Shown: positions 1 through 7,887 of the stretch, piece after piece | How positions within the stretch are numbered: the first letter of the stretch is position 1 | How the letters are laid out: the number at the start of each line of letters is the position of its first letter | Source of the DNA: Marinobacter sp. SS13-12 | GTDB lineage: Bacteria > Pseudomonadota > Gammaproteobacteria > Pseudomonadales > Oleiphilaceae | NCBI RefSeq assembly: GCF_030227115.1 | Contig: NZ_JASSUA010000002.1 | Span: forward strand, 62,001 to 126,000 | Length of the DNA stretch: 64,000 nucleotides | Direction of reading: 5' to 3' | Position numbers and translations under genes: made by a program | The notes under the pieces: model-generated | Told to the model about the DNA's origin: nothing | The model's input: the letters and a program-made list of their open reading frames with translations, nothing else | Database searches by the model: none

Positions 1-1021
1 CCAGGACTTCTTCCTTGCCATGAACGAAGTTGAGAATGCCGCGCCGCTCCAGAGGCCAGACCATACCGATCTTGTAGATATCCAGCCCCATGTCGTGGGC
101 CTTGTCTTCATCAATGCCCAACAGATCGAGGGCTTCGAGCAGGTCCAGGTGACCCTTGCCGGTGGTTACAATGCCGAAACGGGCTTCCGGGTTGTTGTAC
201 AGGCAGCGGTCAATGGGGTTGGCCCTGGCGAAGGCCTGCACGGCGGCCAGCTTGTGTTCGATCCGGGTTTCCAGTTGGGGCCCGGGCAGGTCCGGCCAGC
301 GGTAGTGGAGGCCGCTTTCGGGCGCGGTGAAGTCATCGGGCGTGACAAACTCCGGCAGCGGGGGCAGCTCCACGGAGGCCGCGCTTTCAACCGTTTCCGA
401 TATTGCCTTGAAACCCACCCAGCAGCCGCTGTAACGGGACAGGGCATAGCCCCAGAGGCCGAATTCCAGGTACTCGGCCAGGCTGGCCGGGTTGATGGTG
501 GGCATGAAGAAACTCATGAATGCCACATCGGACTGGTGGGGCATGGAGGAGGACACGCAGCCATGATCATCACCGGCAACCACCAAGACACCGCCGTGGG
601 GGGATGAACCGTAGGTGGTGCCGTGTTTGAGGGCATCGCCAGCGCGGTCAACCCCGGGGCCTTTGCCATACCAGAGGCCGAATACGCCATCCACCTGCCG
701 GTCATCATCGGTCTCTACCTGCTGGGTGCCCAGCATGATGGTGGCAGCCAGGTCTTCGTTAATCGCTGGCACGAAATCGATACGATTTTCATCGAGCAGG
801 GTCTGGGCCTGCCAGAGCGCCTGGTCGTAGGCACCCAGGGGGGAACCCCGGTAGCCACTGACCATGCCGGCGGTGTTCAGCCCCTGCTTACGATCCAGGG
901 TGGCCTGCATCAAAGGGATGCGGACCAGAGCCTGTGTTCCGGTCAGGAAAACCCGGCCTGATTCCCGCAGGTAGCGGTCTTCCAGTTTGTAATTGTCGAG
1001 CTGCGGGGTGTCGGCGGACAT
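1..1021 (-). CDS. Indolepyruvate/aryl-pyruvate ferredoxin oxidoreductase, N-terminal part (cut by window edge)
   Basis: The minus strand is open from an ATG at 1021, preceded by GGAGGGC, to the left edge, giving the first 340 residues. The start MSADTPQLDNYKLEDRYL and the segments GYRGSPLGAYD, INEDLAATIMLGTQQ and LWYGKGPGVDRAGDALKH are typical of the large proteobacterial fused indolepyruvate ferredoxin oxidoreductases, usually well over 1,000 residues. Such enzymes use thiamine pyrophosphate and iron-sulfur clusters to decarboxylate aryl-pyruvates to aryl-acetyl-CoA in the cytoplasm. The neighbouring Lrp/AsnC regulator and the phenylacetate genes fit a route from phenylalanine to phenylacetyl-CoA. 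The C-terminal domains are outside the window, so substrate preference is inferred. Confidence 0.85.
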   Translation of the reverse strand, partial: MSADTPQLDNYKLEDRYLRESGRVFLTGTQALVRIPLMQATLDRKQGLNTAGMVSGYRGSPLGAYDQALWQAQTLLDENRIDFVPAINEDLAATIMLGTQQVETDDDRQVDGVFGLWYGKGPGVDRAGDALKHGTTYGSSPHGGVLVVAGDDHGCVSSSMPHQSDVAFMSFFMPTINPASLAEYLEFGLWGYALSRYSGCWVGFKAISETVESAASVELPPLPEFVTPDDFTAPESGLHYRWPDLPGPQLETRIEHKLAAVQAFARANPIDRCLYNNPEARFGIVTTGKGHLDLLEALDLLGIDEDKAHDMGLDIYKIGMVWPLERRGILNFVHGKEEVL

Positions 1022-1123
1022 GGTGCCCTCCTTTTGTCGATTTTATAACCAGAATTCTAGAGGGAAGTCCGCAGAAGGTGCTTGCTTATTGGGTGAGGGT
1101 TGTCGGGGTTTGCGAAAGGATGT

Positions 1124-1167
1124 TTGATAAAAGACAATATTAAGCAAGAACCTTTGATAAAAATCAG
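1124..1167. promoter_or_regulatory. Two FNR/Anr-like boxes in direct repeat, between the oxidoreductase and lrp genes
   Basis: The ten bases TTTGATAAAA occur at 1123 and again exactly 30 bp later at 1153. Each begins a near match to the FNR/Anr consensus TTGAT-N4-ATCAA. TTGATAAAAGACAA at 1124-1137 matches 8 of 10 positions and TTGATAAAAATCAG at 1154-1167 matches 9 of 10. The second lies just before the AGGTG ribosome-binding site of the Lrp-type gene. A three-helical-turn spacing would also suit an Lrp/AsnC protein acting on its own promoter. Which factor binds is inference. Confidence 0.4.
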
Positions 1168-1177
1168 GTGTTACCAA

Positions 1178-1657
1178 ATGAAACAGGTCAATCTCGACAA
1201 ACTGGATCGGCGGATCCTGTCGGTGCTTCAGCAGGACGGGCGCATCAGTAACCAGTTACTGGCAGAGCAGGTGGGGTTGTCGCCTGCGGCCTGCTGGCGG
1301 CGGGTACGGACTCTGGAGGAAAGCGGTGTCATTCGGGGATATAGCGCACGGTTGGACCCCGATCGCATCGGCCAGGGTTTGTGCGTGCTGGTCAACCTGT
1401 CATTACAGCGGCACACGATCGACAGCACTGCAGAGATTGAACAGCAGGTCAGCAGTTACCCGGAGGTACTCCAGTGTTTTGCGGTGACCGGCAATGCCGA
1501 TTTCGTACTGAGGGTTATCGTGCCGGATATGGCCAGCTATGACCGCTTTCTGAATGAAAAGATCTTTACCTTGCAGGGCATTGCACAGGTGAATTCAAAC
1601 TTTGCTTTGCGGGAGATCAAGAATACCGAGACCATCCCGGTGGATGGCCTGGTATGA
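1178..1657 (+). CDS. Lrp/AsnC family transcriptional regulator
   Basis: The protein has 159 residues. An N-terminal winged helix-turn-helix (LDRRILSVLQQDGRISNQLL, then LSPAACWRRVRTLEESGVI) is followed by an AsnC/RAM ligand-binding domain (about residues 70-150) with the usual CFAVTGNADFVLRV turn. The ATG at 1178 is chosen because it follows AGGTG with normal spacing and gives the usual family length; an upstream in-frame start only adds non-conserved sequence. The family senses amino acids and forms octamers. Divergence from the aryl-pyruvate oxidoreductase suggests control by an aromatic amino or keto acid, but this is not shown by sequence. Confidence 0.85.
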   Translation: MKQVNLDKLDRRILSVLQQDGRISNQLLAEQVGLSPAACWRRVRTLEESGVIRGYSARLDPDRIGQGLCVLVNLSLQRHTIDSTAEIEQQVSSYPEVLQCFAVTGNADFVLRVIVPDMASYDRFLNEKIFTLQGIAQVNSNFALREIKNTETIPVDGLV

Positions 1658-1714
1658 GACGTCAATAATGCGAACCTGAACGTATCCCCCCGCAGGGCGG
1701 GGAGTAAGAGCGGT

Positions 1715-1738
1715 AGCCCGGTGTTACTCGGGCTTTTT
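1715..1738 (+). terminator. Intrinsic terminator of the lrp gene, overlapping the paaZ 3' end
   Basis: AGCCCG at 1715-1720 pairs with CGGGCT at 1729-1734, followed by a run of T. A second small GC hairpin (CCCCGC/GCGGGG, 1688-1702) lies just upstream. The structure sits between convergent genes and overlaps the last codons of paaZ. Confidence 0.65.
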
Positions 1739-3769
1739 GGCAACCAGTGTCAGGATGTCGTAGCTTGCAACCAGTTCGTCGTTCTGGTTCTGAACTTGAA
1801 CATCCCAGACTACTACGCCCTGGGGGTGTCCATCCGGGGATGTCCGCCCCTGATCGATCTTGCGCTTGCAGGTCAGCCGCGCCCGGATGGTGTCTCCCGG
1901 GGCAACCGGCTCAATAAAGCGCAGAGTGTCCAGACCGTAGTTCGCCAGAACCGGGCCTTCGCCCGGATAAACGAACAGTCCGGCCGCCGCAGAAAGCACG
2001 AAGTAGCCATGGGCAATGCGCTTGCCGAACTGTGAGTCCCGCGCTGCAATTTCATCAAAGTGCATGTAGAAATGGTCGCCGGACAGGCAGCCGAAGTTGA
2101 CAATATCCGCTTCGGTGACCGTGCGTCGGTGAGTCAGCAGGGATTCATTGATCTGCAGGTCTTCAAAGTGGCGACGGAATGGGTGCACGTCGGTTTCAAT
2201 CAGATCAGCACCACGGACATACTCGCGGGTGACCGCTGCCAGCATGGTCGGGGAGCCCTGGATCGCCGTTCTCTGCAGGTAATGATGGACTGCACGGATA
2301 CCACCGAGTTCTTCGCCACCACCGGCGCGACCCGGGCCGCCATGCTTGAGCATGGGCAGGGGTGAACCGTGGCCGGTGGACTCCTTCGCAGCTTCGGCAT
2401 CCAGCAGGTGCAGACGTCCGTGGAAGGCCGCAAGCAGGGGAGCGATTCTGCCGGCAATGGCGGGATCCCGGGTGGTCAGGGTGGTGACCAGTGAGCCCCG
2501 ACCCTGGGCGCACAAAGACACTGCGTCCTCAATGGTGTCGTAGGGAATCACCGTTGCTACCGGGCCAAAAGCCTCGATGTCATGCGCGCCACACCCATTT
2601 TCGGGGTTCCGGCACAGCAGCACGTGCGGCTCGATGAACGCACCGTTCTCGGTGCCCTCTCCAGTCGGTTTGAAGCTGCCTTCGCCACCCATGACACGTT
2701 CGCTGGTTTTCAGCAGTTCCCGGATGTTGGCTTTGACGTCTTCAAGCTGGTCGGTGGAGGCCAGGGCGCCCATGCGAACGCCCTCGACCGCAGGATCGCC
2801 GACGGTGACTTTCGACAGGCGCTCCTTGAGTTTCTCGCAGACAGCATCTACCTGGTCTTTCGGTACCAGGACCCGGCGGATAGCCGTACACTTCTGTCCC
2901 GCCTTCGCCGTCATCTCGCGGCCCACTTCCTTCACAAAGATATCGAATTCTTCGTGCTCGGGAGTCACGTCCGGCGCCAGGATGGCACTGTTCAGTGAGT
3001 CGGCCTCGGCGTTGAACGGAATCGAACGGTTGATGATGTTCGGATGATTCTTGAGCTTGCGAGCGGTTGCCGCCGAGCCAGTGAAGGTGACGACGTCCTG
3101 CTCTTCAAGGTGATCGAACAGGTCGCCGGTGCTGCCGATGATAAGCTGCAGGCTGCCTTCAGGCAGGGCGCCGGATTCCTGCATCAGGCGAACGGCGAGT
3201 TCGGTGACATAGCAGGTAGAGGTGGCCGGTTTCACAATGGAGGGCATGCCCGCCAGGAAGGTCGGCGCGAATTTTTCCAGCATGCCCCACACCGGGAAGT
3301 TATAGGCATCGATGTGCACGGCCACACCGCCACGGGGCACCAGGATATGGGTGCCGGCAAAGTGGTTGTTCTTGCCCAGTGGGGTCACCGGGCCTTCATG
3401 CACCACGTTGCCGGAGGGCAATTCGCGGCGGCCCATGCTGGCATAGGAGAACAGGGTGCCGAAACCGCCATCGATATCAATGCCGTTATCGCCCTTGGTA
3501 GAACCGGTATGCATCGACAGTGCGTAAAGCTCTTTCTTGTGTTCCTGGAGGTACATGGCCATGGCCTTCAGGGCCAGGGCACGCTCCTGGAAATCCATGG
3601 CCATCAGGTTCTTGCCGCCGACCTTGCGGCCGTACTCTGCGGCTTTCCCGAAATCGAGTGTATCGTCGTGGGTGTGCGCCACGATTTCGCCGTTGACGGC
3701 GCTGGGCAAAGCCTTGGCGGGCTTTTCACCGACCCACTGGCCGGCGATGAAACTTTTCAGGACTGACAT
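1724..3769 (-). CDS. paaZ: PaaZ bifunctional oxepin-CoA hydrolase / 3-oxo-5,6-dehydrosuberyl-CoA semialdehyde dehydrogenase
   Basis: This 681-residue protein has the same length as Escherichia coli PaaZ. Residues 1 to about 520 are an aldehyde dehydrogenase with Glu255 (NAEADS) and Cys294 (AGQKCTA). Residues from about 535 form a MaoC-like (R)-hydratase fold with the Asp565-His570 pair in SGDHFYMH. These match the E. coli catalytic residues Glu256, Cys295, Asp561 and His566. The enzyme opens the oxepin-CoA ring and oxidises the resulting aldehyde. The ATG at 3769 is preferred; longer reading frames run into antisense of paaE. It is the last gene of paaABCDEZ, separated from paaE by a strong hairpin. 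Confidence 0.96.
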   Translation of the reverse strand: MSVLKSFIAGQWVGEKPAKALPSAVNGEIVAHTHDDTLDFGKAAEYGRKVGGKNLMAMDFQERALALKAMAMYLQEHKKELYALSMHTGSTKGDNGIDIDGGFGTLFSYASMGRRELPSGNVVHEGPVTPLGKNNHFAGTHILVPRGGVAVHIDAYNFPVWGMLEKFAPTFLAGMPSIVKPATSTCYVTELAVRLMQESGALPEGSLQLIIGSTGDLFDHLEEQDVVTFTGSAATARKLKNHPNIINRSIPFNAEADSLNSAILAPDVTPEHEEFDIFVKEVGREMTAKAGQKCTAIRRVLVPKDQVDAVCEKLKERLSKVTVGDPAVEGVRMGALASTDQLEDVKANIRELLKTSERVMGGEGSFKPTGEGTENGAFIEPHVLLCRNPENGCGAHDIEAFGPVATVIPYDTIEDAVSLCAQGRGSLVTTLTTRDPAIAGRIAPLLAAFHGRLHLLDAEAAKESTGHGSPLPMLKHGGPGRAGGGEELGGIRAVHHYLQRTAIQGSPTMLAAVTREYVRGADLIETDVHPFRRHFEDLQINESLLTHRRTVTEADIVNFGCLSGDHFYMHFDEIAARDSQFGKRIAHGYFVLSAAAGLFVYPGEGPVLANYGLDTLRFIEPVAPGDTIRARLTCKRKIDQGRTSPDGHPQGVVVWDVQVQNQNDELVASYDILTLVAKKPE

Positions 3770-3796
3770 GGGGAACTCCGTTTGTTTCTGAAACGC

Positions 3797-3830
3797 CAAG
3801 GCAAGCCCCGTGTGTGCGGGGCTTGCCTTG
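3797..3830. other. Perfect 14-bp hairpin between paaE and paaZ
   Basis: CAAGGCAAGCCCCG at 3797-3810 is exactly complementary to CGGGGCTTGCCTTG at 3817-3830, with a six-base loop. In the direction of transcription (minus) it is not followed by a T-run, so it is not a classical terminator. It sits alone in the 88-bp gap between paaE and paaZ. It could be a processing site, a stabiliser or a partial attenuator; the sequence does not decide. Confidence 0.75.
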
Positions 3831-3857
3831 CTCGTGTCTTGGTGGGCTGGGCGGAAA

Positions 3858-4937
3858 CTACATTTCGTCGTAGTCCAGAACCACCTTGTCGCTGACCGGG
3901 TAGCACTGGCAGGAAAGCACATAGCCGGCTTCCACTTCGTAGTCCTCCAGGGCAAAGTTCTGGTCCATTTCCACTTCGCCTTCCACGACCTTGGCGCGGC
4001 AGGTGGAACAGACGCCGGCTTTGCAGGAGAAGGGCAGATCTGCGCCTTCCTCGTTGCCGGCATCCAGAATGCTCTTGGTGTCACGAATCAGCGGGAAGGT
4101 CAGTGAGCGGCCATCGGCGATGACGGTCACTTCGCTGACAGACTGCGGGTCCACTTTGGACGGTGCCCTGTCCTTGCGAGCCTGGGGCGCACCACCGACC
4201 GGCGTGAACAGTTCGAAATGGATCCGGCTTTTGTCCATGCCATGACGAAGCAGCGAGTCCCGGACATCCTCGGTCATCAGCTGGGGGCCGCAGATGAAGG
4301 CGGCGGTGAGATCCTTGGCGTTGATCCAGTGATCAAACAGGGCGTCGCACTTGTCGTGGTCAATCCGCCCGTTGTACAGGTCAATGTCCTGCTCTTCACG
4401 GGTGAAGATATAAACCAGATTCAGGCGGGCCATGTATTCGTTCTTCAGGTCCTGGAGCTCATCCCGAAACATGGTGCTGCTGGTGGCCTTGTTGCCATAG
4501 AACAGCGTTACCTCGCTCTTGGGTTCGGTTTCCAGGGTGGTCTTGACGATCGACAGTATCGGGGTTATGCCACTGCCGGCAGCTACGGCCAGGTAATTGC
4601 CTTCCCGCTCGGGATCCAGGTCAATGGAGAAATGGCCCTGGGGCGGCATGACTTCCAGCGTCTGGCCTGGCTTCAGCTGCTCATTGGCAAACGTGGAGAA
4701 ACGACCACCGGCAACCCGTTTGACCGCGATGCGCAGCTCCTGATCGTTGACGCTGCGGCAGATCGAATAGGAGCGGCGCACTTCCTCGCCATCCATCTGC
4801 GTTCTGACAATCAGGTGCTGGCCCTGTTTGTAGCTGAATTTGTCCGCCAGATCTTCCGGCAGGTCAAAAGCAAGTGATACGGCGTTTCTTGTTTCAGGTC
4901 TGACCTCTTTGAGGGTCAGTGAGTAGAATTTATTCAT
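3858..4937 (-). CDS. paaE: PaaE, reductase component of phenylacetyl-CoA 1,2-epoxidase
   Basis: The 359-residue protein has a ferredoxin-NADP reductase module (FAD motif RRSYSICRS, nucleotide motif GSGITPILSIV) and a C-terminal plant-type [2Fe-2S] ferredoxin with CKAGVCSTC and a final CQC. This is the known PaaE layout. It passes electrons from NADPH to the PaaAC di-iron epoxidase in the cytoplasm. The ATG at 4937 starts MNKFYSLTLKEVRPET, as in the family; upstream codons overlap paaD antisense and are rejected. It lies 13 bp after paaD in the same operon. Confidence 0.96.
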   Translation of the reverse strand: MNKFYSLTLKEVRPETRNAVSLAFDLPEDLADKFSYKQGQHLIVRTQMDGEEVRRSYSICRSVNDQELRIAVKRVAGGRFSTFANEQLKPGQTLEVMPPQGHFSIDLDPEREGNYLAVAAGSGITPILSIVKTTLETEPKSEVTLFYGNKATSSTMFRDELQDLKNEYMARLNLVYIFTREEQDIDLYNGRIDHDKCDALFDHWINAKDLTAAFICGPQLMTEDVRDSLLRHGMDKSRIHFELFTPVGGAPQARKDRAPSKVDPQSVSEVTVIADGRSLTFPLIRDTKSILDAGNEEGADLPFSCKAGVCSTCRAKVVEGEVEMDQNFALEDYEVEAGYVLSCQCYPVSDKVVLDYDEM

Positions 4938-4950
4938 GATCGTATCGGCT

Positions 4951-5520
4951 CTAGATGCATTTGAAATAGTCGAAGGGCTCGAGGCATTCCTTGCAACGAT
5001 AAAGTGCTTTGCAGGCGGTTGATCCGAATTCGCTGACCCGTTCAGTGTCGTTGCTGCCACAATGGGGGCAGGCAATGACGTCCGACTCCCCAAGCAGGGT
5101 CAGCTTGCTGGAGCTGCCCTCGGGCGGTGCAATTCCGAATGCCCGAAGCTTCTCTTTGCCTTCGGCTGTGATCCAGTCGGTGGTCCAGGCAGGGGTCAGC
5201 ACCTGGTTGATTTTCGGATCCCGGAAGCCTGCGGCACGCATGGCTTCGGTAATCAGTTCCTCAATCAACTCGGTGGCGGGGCAGCCGGAATAGGTCGGGG
5301 TGACGTCAATGGACAGTTCTTTCCCGTCCCAGCGCACGGCACGAACAATGCCGAGTTCCACGACACTGACTGCCGGCACTTCGGGGTCTTTGACCTCCTC
5401 CAGAAGTGCCCAGATATCGTCCTCTGTCAGCAGATCGGGGCGGGCGTTTGCCGGCACCCGATCACTGGCAATCAGGATATCAACGGCTGACCTGTGGTCT
5501 GACTCACCATGTTGTGGCAT
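4951..5520 (-). CDS. paaD: PaaD, phenylacetyl-CoA epoxidase maturation protein
   Basis: The 189-residue protein begins with a MIP18/DUF59 domain (about residues 28-115; KDPEVPAVSVVELGIV, TYSGCPATE). A C-terminal zinc-ribbon-like part follows, with cysteine pairs CPHC and CKEC and the usual ending EPFDYFKCI. PaaD is needed in the epoxidase complex, probably for metal-centre assembly, though its exact chemistry is unsettled. Its start overlaps the end of paaC by 17 bp, indicating translational coupling. Confidence 0.94.
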   Translation of the reverse strand: MPQHGESDHRSAVDILIASDRVPANARPDLLTEDDIWALLEEVKDPEVPAVSVVELGIVRAVRWDGKELSIDVTPTYSGCPATELIEELITEAMRAAGFRDPKINQVLTPAWTTDWITAEGKEKLRAFGIAPPEGSSSKLTLLGESDVIACPHCGSNDTERVSEFGSTACKALYRCKECLEPFDYFKCI

Positions 5521-6268
5521 CGGGATAGGCCCTCTGCAGGAACTGCATTTCTGCCAGAATGAAACCGAGGTGTTCGGTGTGCTCGCCGTGCTTTCCGCCC
5601 ATATACATCCAGGCGTCTTCGGCGCCCGGTGTCAGGGTGGCCTGGGTGAGCACCTCGTTGACCATGCCGCGCCAGTCTGTAGCCAGCTGGTCGGGATCCG
5701 GGCCAATGCCCGCCTCGGCCAGGACACGATCGGTGTCGTCCGGAGTGATCAGTTCGCCGGTGAAGCGCCACAGGATATCAACCGCCTCCTGCATGCGTTG
5801 GTGGCTCTCTTCGGTGCCATCGCCCAGACGCTTGACCCACTCGGATGACCGGCGCAGGTGATAGGTAGCCTCTTTCAGGGCCTTGGCGGCGATACCGGCA
5901 ATACGCTCGTCGCTGGATCCGGTCAGGCTCTTGAGTGTGAAGTAATGCCACACGTCGAAGAAAAACTGCCGGCCCATGGTGACCGCATAGTCCTCATTGG
6001 GCTGCTCGGTGAGCAGCAGGTTGCGGTAATTATGGGCATCGCGGCGGAACGCCAGCTTGTCGGCATCGCGGCCATCATCGATCAGCTCGGCAGCGTACTC
6101 GTACCAGTTGCGGGCCTGGCCGACGAGGTCGAGGGCAACGTTCATCAGTGCCATTTCTTCCTCAAGCGCCGGGGCCTTGCCGCACAGCTCGCACAGGCGC
6201 TGGCCCAGGATCATGTCGGAATCTGCCAGTCTCAGCAGGTATTCCTTTAATGCTTCTGCTTGTGTCAT
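5504..6268 (-). CDS. paaC: PaaC, structural subunit of phenylacetyl-CoA epoxidase
   Basis: The 254-residue protein has the ferritin-like fold of PaaC. Recognisable segments are LADSDMILGQRLCELCGKAP near the N-terminus, MNVALDLVGQARNWYEYAAE, and a C-terminal WMYMGGKHGEHTEHLGFIL. PaaC pairs with PaaA, keeps the helical bundle but lacks a working di-iron centre, and holds the catalytic subunit in shape. It lies between paaB and paaD in the standard order, with a 12-bp gap to paaB and an overlap with paaD. Confidence 0.95.
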   Translation of the reverse strand: MTQAEALKEYLLRLADSDMILGQRLCELCGKAPALEEEMALMNVALDLVGQARNWYEYAAELIDDGRDADKLAFRRDAHNYRNLLLTEQPNEDYAVTMGRQFFFDVWHYFTLKSLTGSSDERIAGIAAKALKEATYHLRRSSEWVKRLGDGTEESHQRMQEAVDILWRFTGELITPDDTDRVLAEAGIGPDPDQLATDWRGMVNEVLTQATLTPGAEDAWMYMGGKHGEHTEHLGFILAEMQFLQRAYPDATTW

Positions 6269-6280
6269 TGGATCCGCTCC

Positions 6281-6562
6281 TTACATGTGTCCGACTTCAT
6301 CGGGCAGCTCGTAAAAAGAAGCGTGCCGGTAAATCTTGTCTTCCGACGGGTCGAAAAGTACTTCCTTCTCGTCGGATGCGGAGGCCGTGATGGTGTCGGA
6401 GGGCACGACCCAGATGCTCACGCCCTCATTACGGCGTGTGTACAGATCGCGGGCGTTTTCCATGGCCATCTCGGCGTCAGAGGCGTGCACGCTGCCCACG
6501 TGTTTGTGGTTCAGACCGTGCTTGGAGCGCACGAAGACTTCGTAAAGGCGCCATTCAGACAT
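6281..6562 (-). CDS. paaB: PaaB, small subunit of phenylacetyl-CoA epoxidase
   Basis: The protein has 93 residues, close to the 95 of E. coli PaaB, and starts MSEWRLYEVFVRSKHGLNHK with the family's VGSVHASDAEMAMENARDLY and VWVVPS-type core (here IWVVPS). PaaB bridges PaaAC heterodimers in the epoxidase assembly. The ATG at 6562 is chosen over an upstream in-frame codon because it gives the conserved N-terminus and the extension is antisense to paaA. It lies 17 bp downstream of paaA. Confidence 0.95.
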   Translation of the reverse strand: MSEWRLYEVFVRSKHGLNHKHVGSVHASDAEMAMENARDLYTRRNEGVSIWVVPSDTITASASDEKEVLFDPSEDKIYRHASFYELPDEVGHM

Positions 6563-6579
6563 ATTGCATTCCTCCGGTA

Positions 6580-7572
6580 TCAAGCGGCTTGTGCGCGCTG
6601 TTTTTGTTTTTTGGCATAGGCGACCGCCGCTTCGCGGACCCATGCGCCTTCGTCAATTGCTTTCTTGCGAGTATTGATACGCTCGCGGTTACAAGGGCCG
6701 TTACCCTTGAGAACGTCGTAGAATTCCTGCCAGTTGATCTCACCGAAATCGTAGTGGCCGGTTTCTTCGTTCCATTTCAGGTCCGGATCCGGCGCGGTGC
6801 ACCCCAGGAATTCGAGCTGTGGAATGGTCTGGTCGATGAACATCTGGCGCAGTTCGTCGTTGCTCTTGCGCTTGATCTTCCATGCCAGGGACTGCTGTGA
6901 GTTCGGGGACTCGTCATCGTGCGGGCCGAACATCATCAGGGCCGGCCACCACAGGCGGTTGATGGCGTCCTGCACCATGGCTTTCTGTTCGTCCGTGCCT
7001 TCACGCATCATGTCCAGCAGGATCTGGTATCCCTGGCGCTGGTGGAAGCTCTCTTCTTTACAGATGCGAACCATGGCGCGGGAGTAGGGGCCATAGGAGG
7101 TACGCTGCAGTACAACCTGGTTGACGATGGCAGCACCATCCACCAGCCAGCCAACCGCACCCATATCCGCCCAGTTCAGGGTAGGGTAATTGAAGATGCT
7201 GGAGTACTTGGCTTTGCCCTGATGCAGTTTCTCGATTTCTTCATCGCGGTCTGCACCGAGGGTTTCCATGGCGCTGTACAGGTACAGGCCGTGGCCTGCT
7301 TCGTCCTGAATCTTGGCCATCAACTGAAGCTTGCGCTTGAGTGTGGGCGCGCGGGTAACCCAGTTGCCTTCCGGCAGCATACCGACCACTTCGGAGTGGG
7401 CGTGCTGGGAGATCTGGCGAACCAGCGTCTTGCGGTAGCCTTCAGGCATCCAGTTCTTGGGTTCGATCTTGGTTTCCGCGTCGACCTTTTCCTGAAATTC
7501 GCGCTCTTCGGGCGACATCTCTTCCAGGGTCTTCAGGCGCTTGGCGCCGGTTTCAACGAGCTGAGCGTACAT
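6580..7572 (-). CDS. paaA: PaaA, catalytic di-iron subunit of phenylacetyl-CoA 1,2-epoxidase
   Basis: The 330-residue protein is collinear with PaaA. It contains [19 protein letters not shown] and [14 protein letters not shown], which carry Glu/His ligands of the carboxylate-bridged di-iron site (two ExxH-type motifs). The enzyme inserts one oxygen atom into the ring of phenylacetyl-CoA. It is the first gene of paaABCDEZ and follows a 315-bp AT-rich intergenic region likely to hold the promoter. The basic tail [12 protein letters not shown] at the C-terminus is variable in the family. Confidence 0.97.
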   Translation of the reverse strand: MYAQLVETGAKRLKTLEEMSPEEREFQEKVDAETKIEPKNWMPEGYRKTLVRQISQHAHSEVVGMLPEGNWVTRAPTLKRKLQLMAKIQDEAGHGLYLYSAMETLGADRDEEIEKLHQGKAKYSSIFNYPTLNWADMGAVGWLVDGAAIVNQVVLQRTSYGPYSRAMVRICKEESFHQRQGYQILLDMMREGTDEQKAMVQDAINRLWWPALMMFGPHDDESPNSQQSLAWKIKRKSNDELRQMFIDQTIPQLEFLGCTAPDPDLKWNEETGHYDFGEINWQEFYDVLKGNGPCNRERINTRKKAIDEGAWVREAAVAYAKKQKQRAQAA

Positions 7573-7887
7573 AAAATACCTCCGGATCGGGCTTGTTGTT
7601 CTGAAGCTCCGTGAACACTGGCACCCTCAAGTAACACCAGAGGGCGAATAACTCCATATTATATGATACTGAATAAATATCAAGAATAGTCTTTGTGTGT
7701 CATGTTATATCTCAAGTATCGCTTGATAAAGCTTACCTGCATGATTTAAATGGTAAAAATCATGATACGTGAACAAATGCTATCGAGATCGTTGGTCGGA
7801 AAGTGAAATTAAATCGACGTCTTTGGGTGGGCTGCGGTCAGGGGGCGCCGCAAGGACGGCGGGCCGCCCCCTGGGAGTCATGCAGGT
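7573..7887 (-). promoter_or_regulatory. AT-rich intergenic region upstream of paaA, with candidate operator sequences
   Basis: These 315 bp contain no credible gene and are much richer in A and T than the genes on either side. A TATAAT hexamer in the minus orientation lies at 7658-7663, without a convincing -35 at ideal distance. An inverted repeat TCAAG-N5-CTTGA lies at 7712-7726. TGATACGTGA at 7763-7772 resembles the E. coli PaaX half-site TGATTCGTGA as I recall it. The paaK end carries a short GC-rich inverted segment near 7840-7880 that may be the terminator of the upstream operon. All assignments here are inference. Confidence 0.4.

Noticed and set aside
3770..4084. N-terminal extension of paaZ
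   Set aside because: These codons are antisense to the end of paaE and to the hairpin; the 681-residue form matches the known PaaZ length and start.
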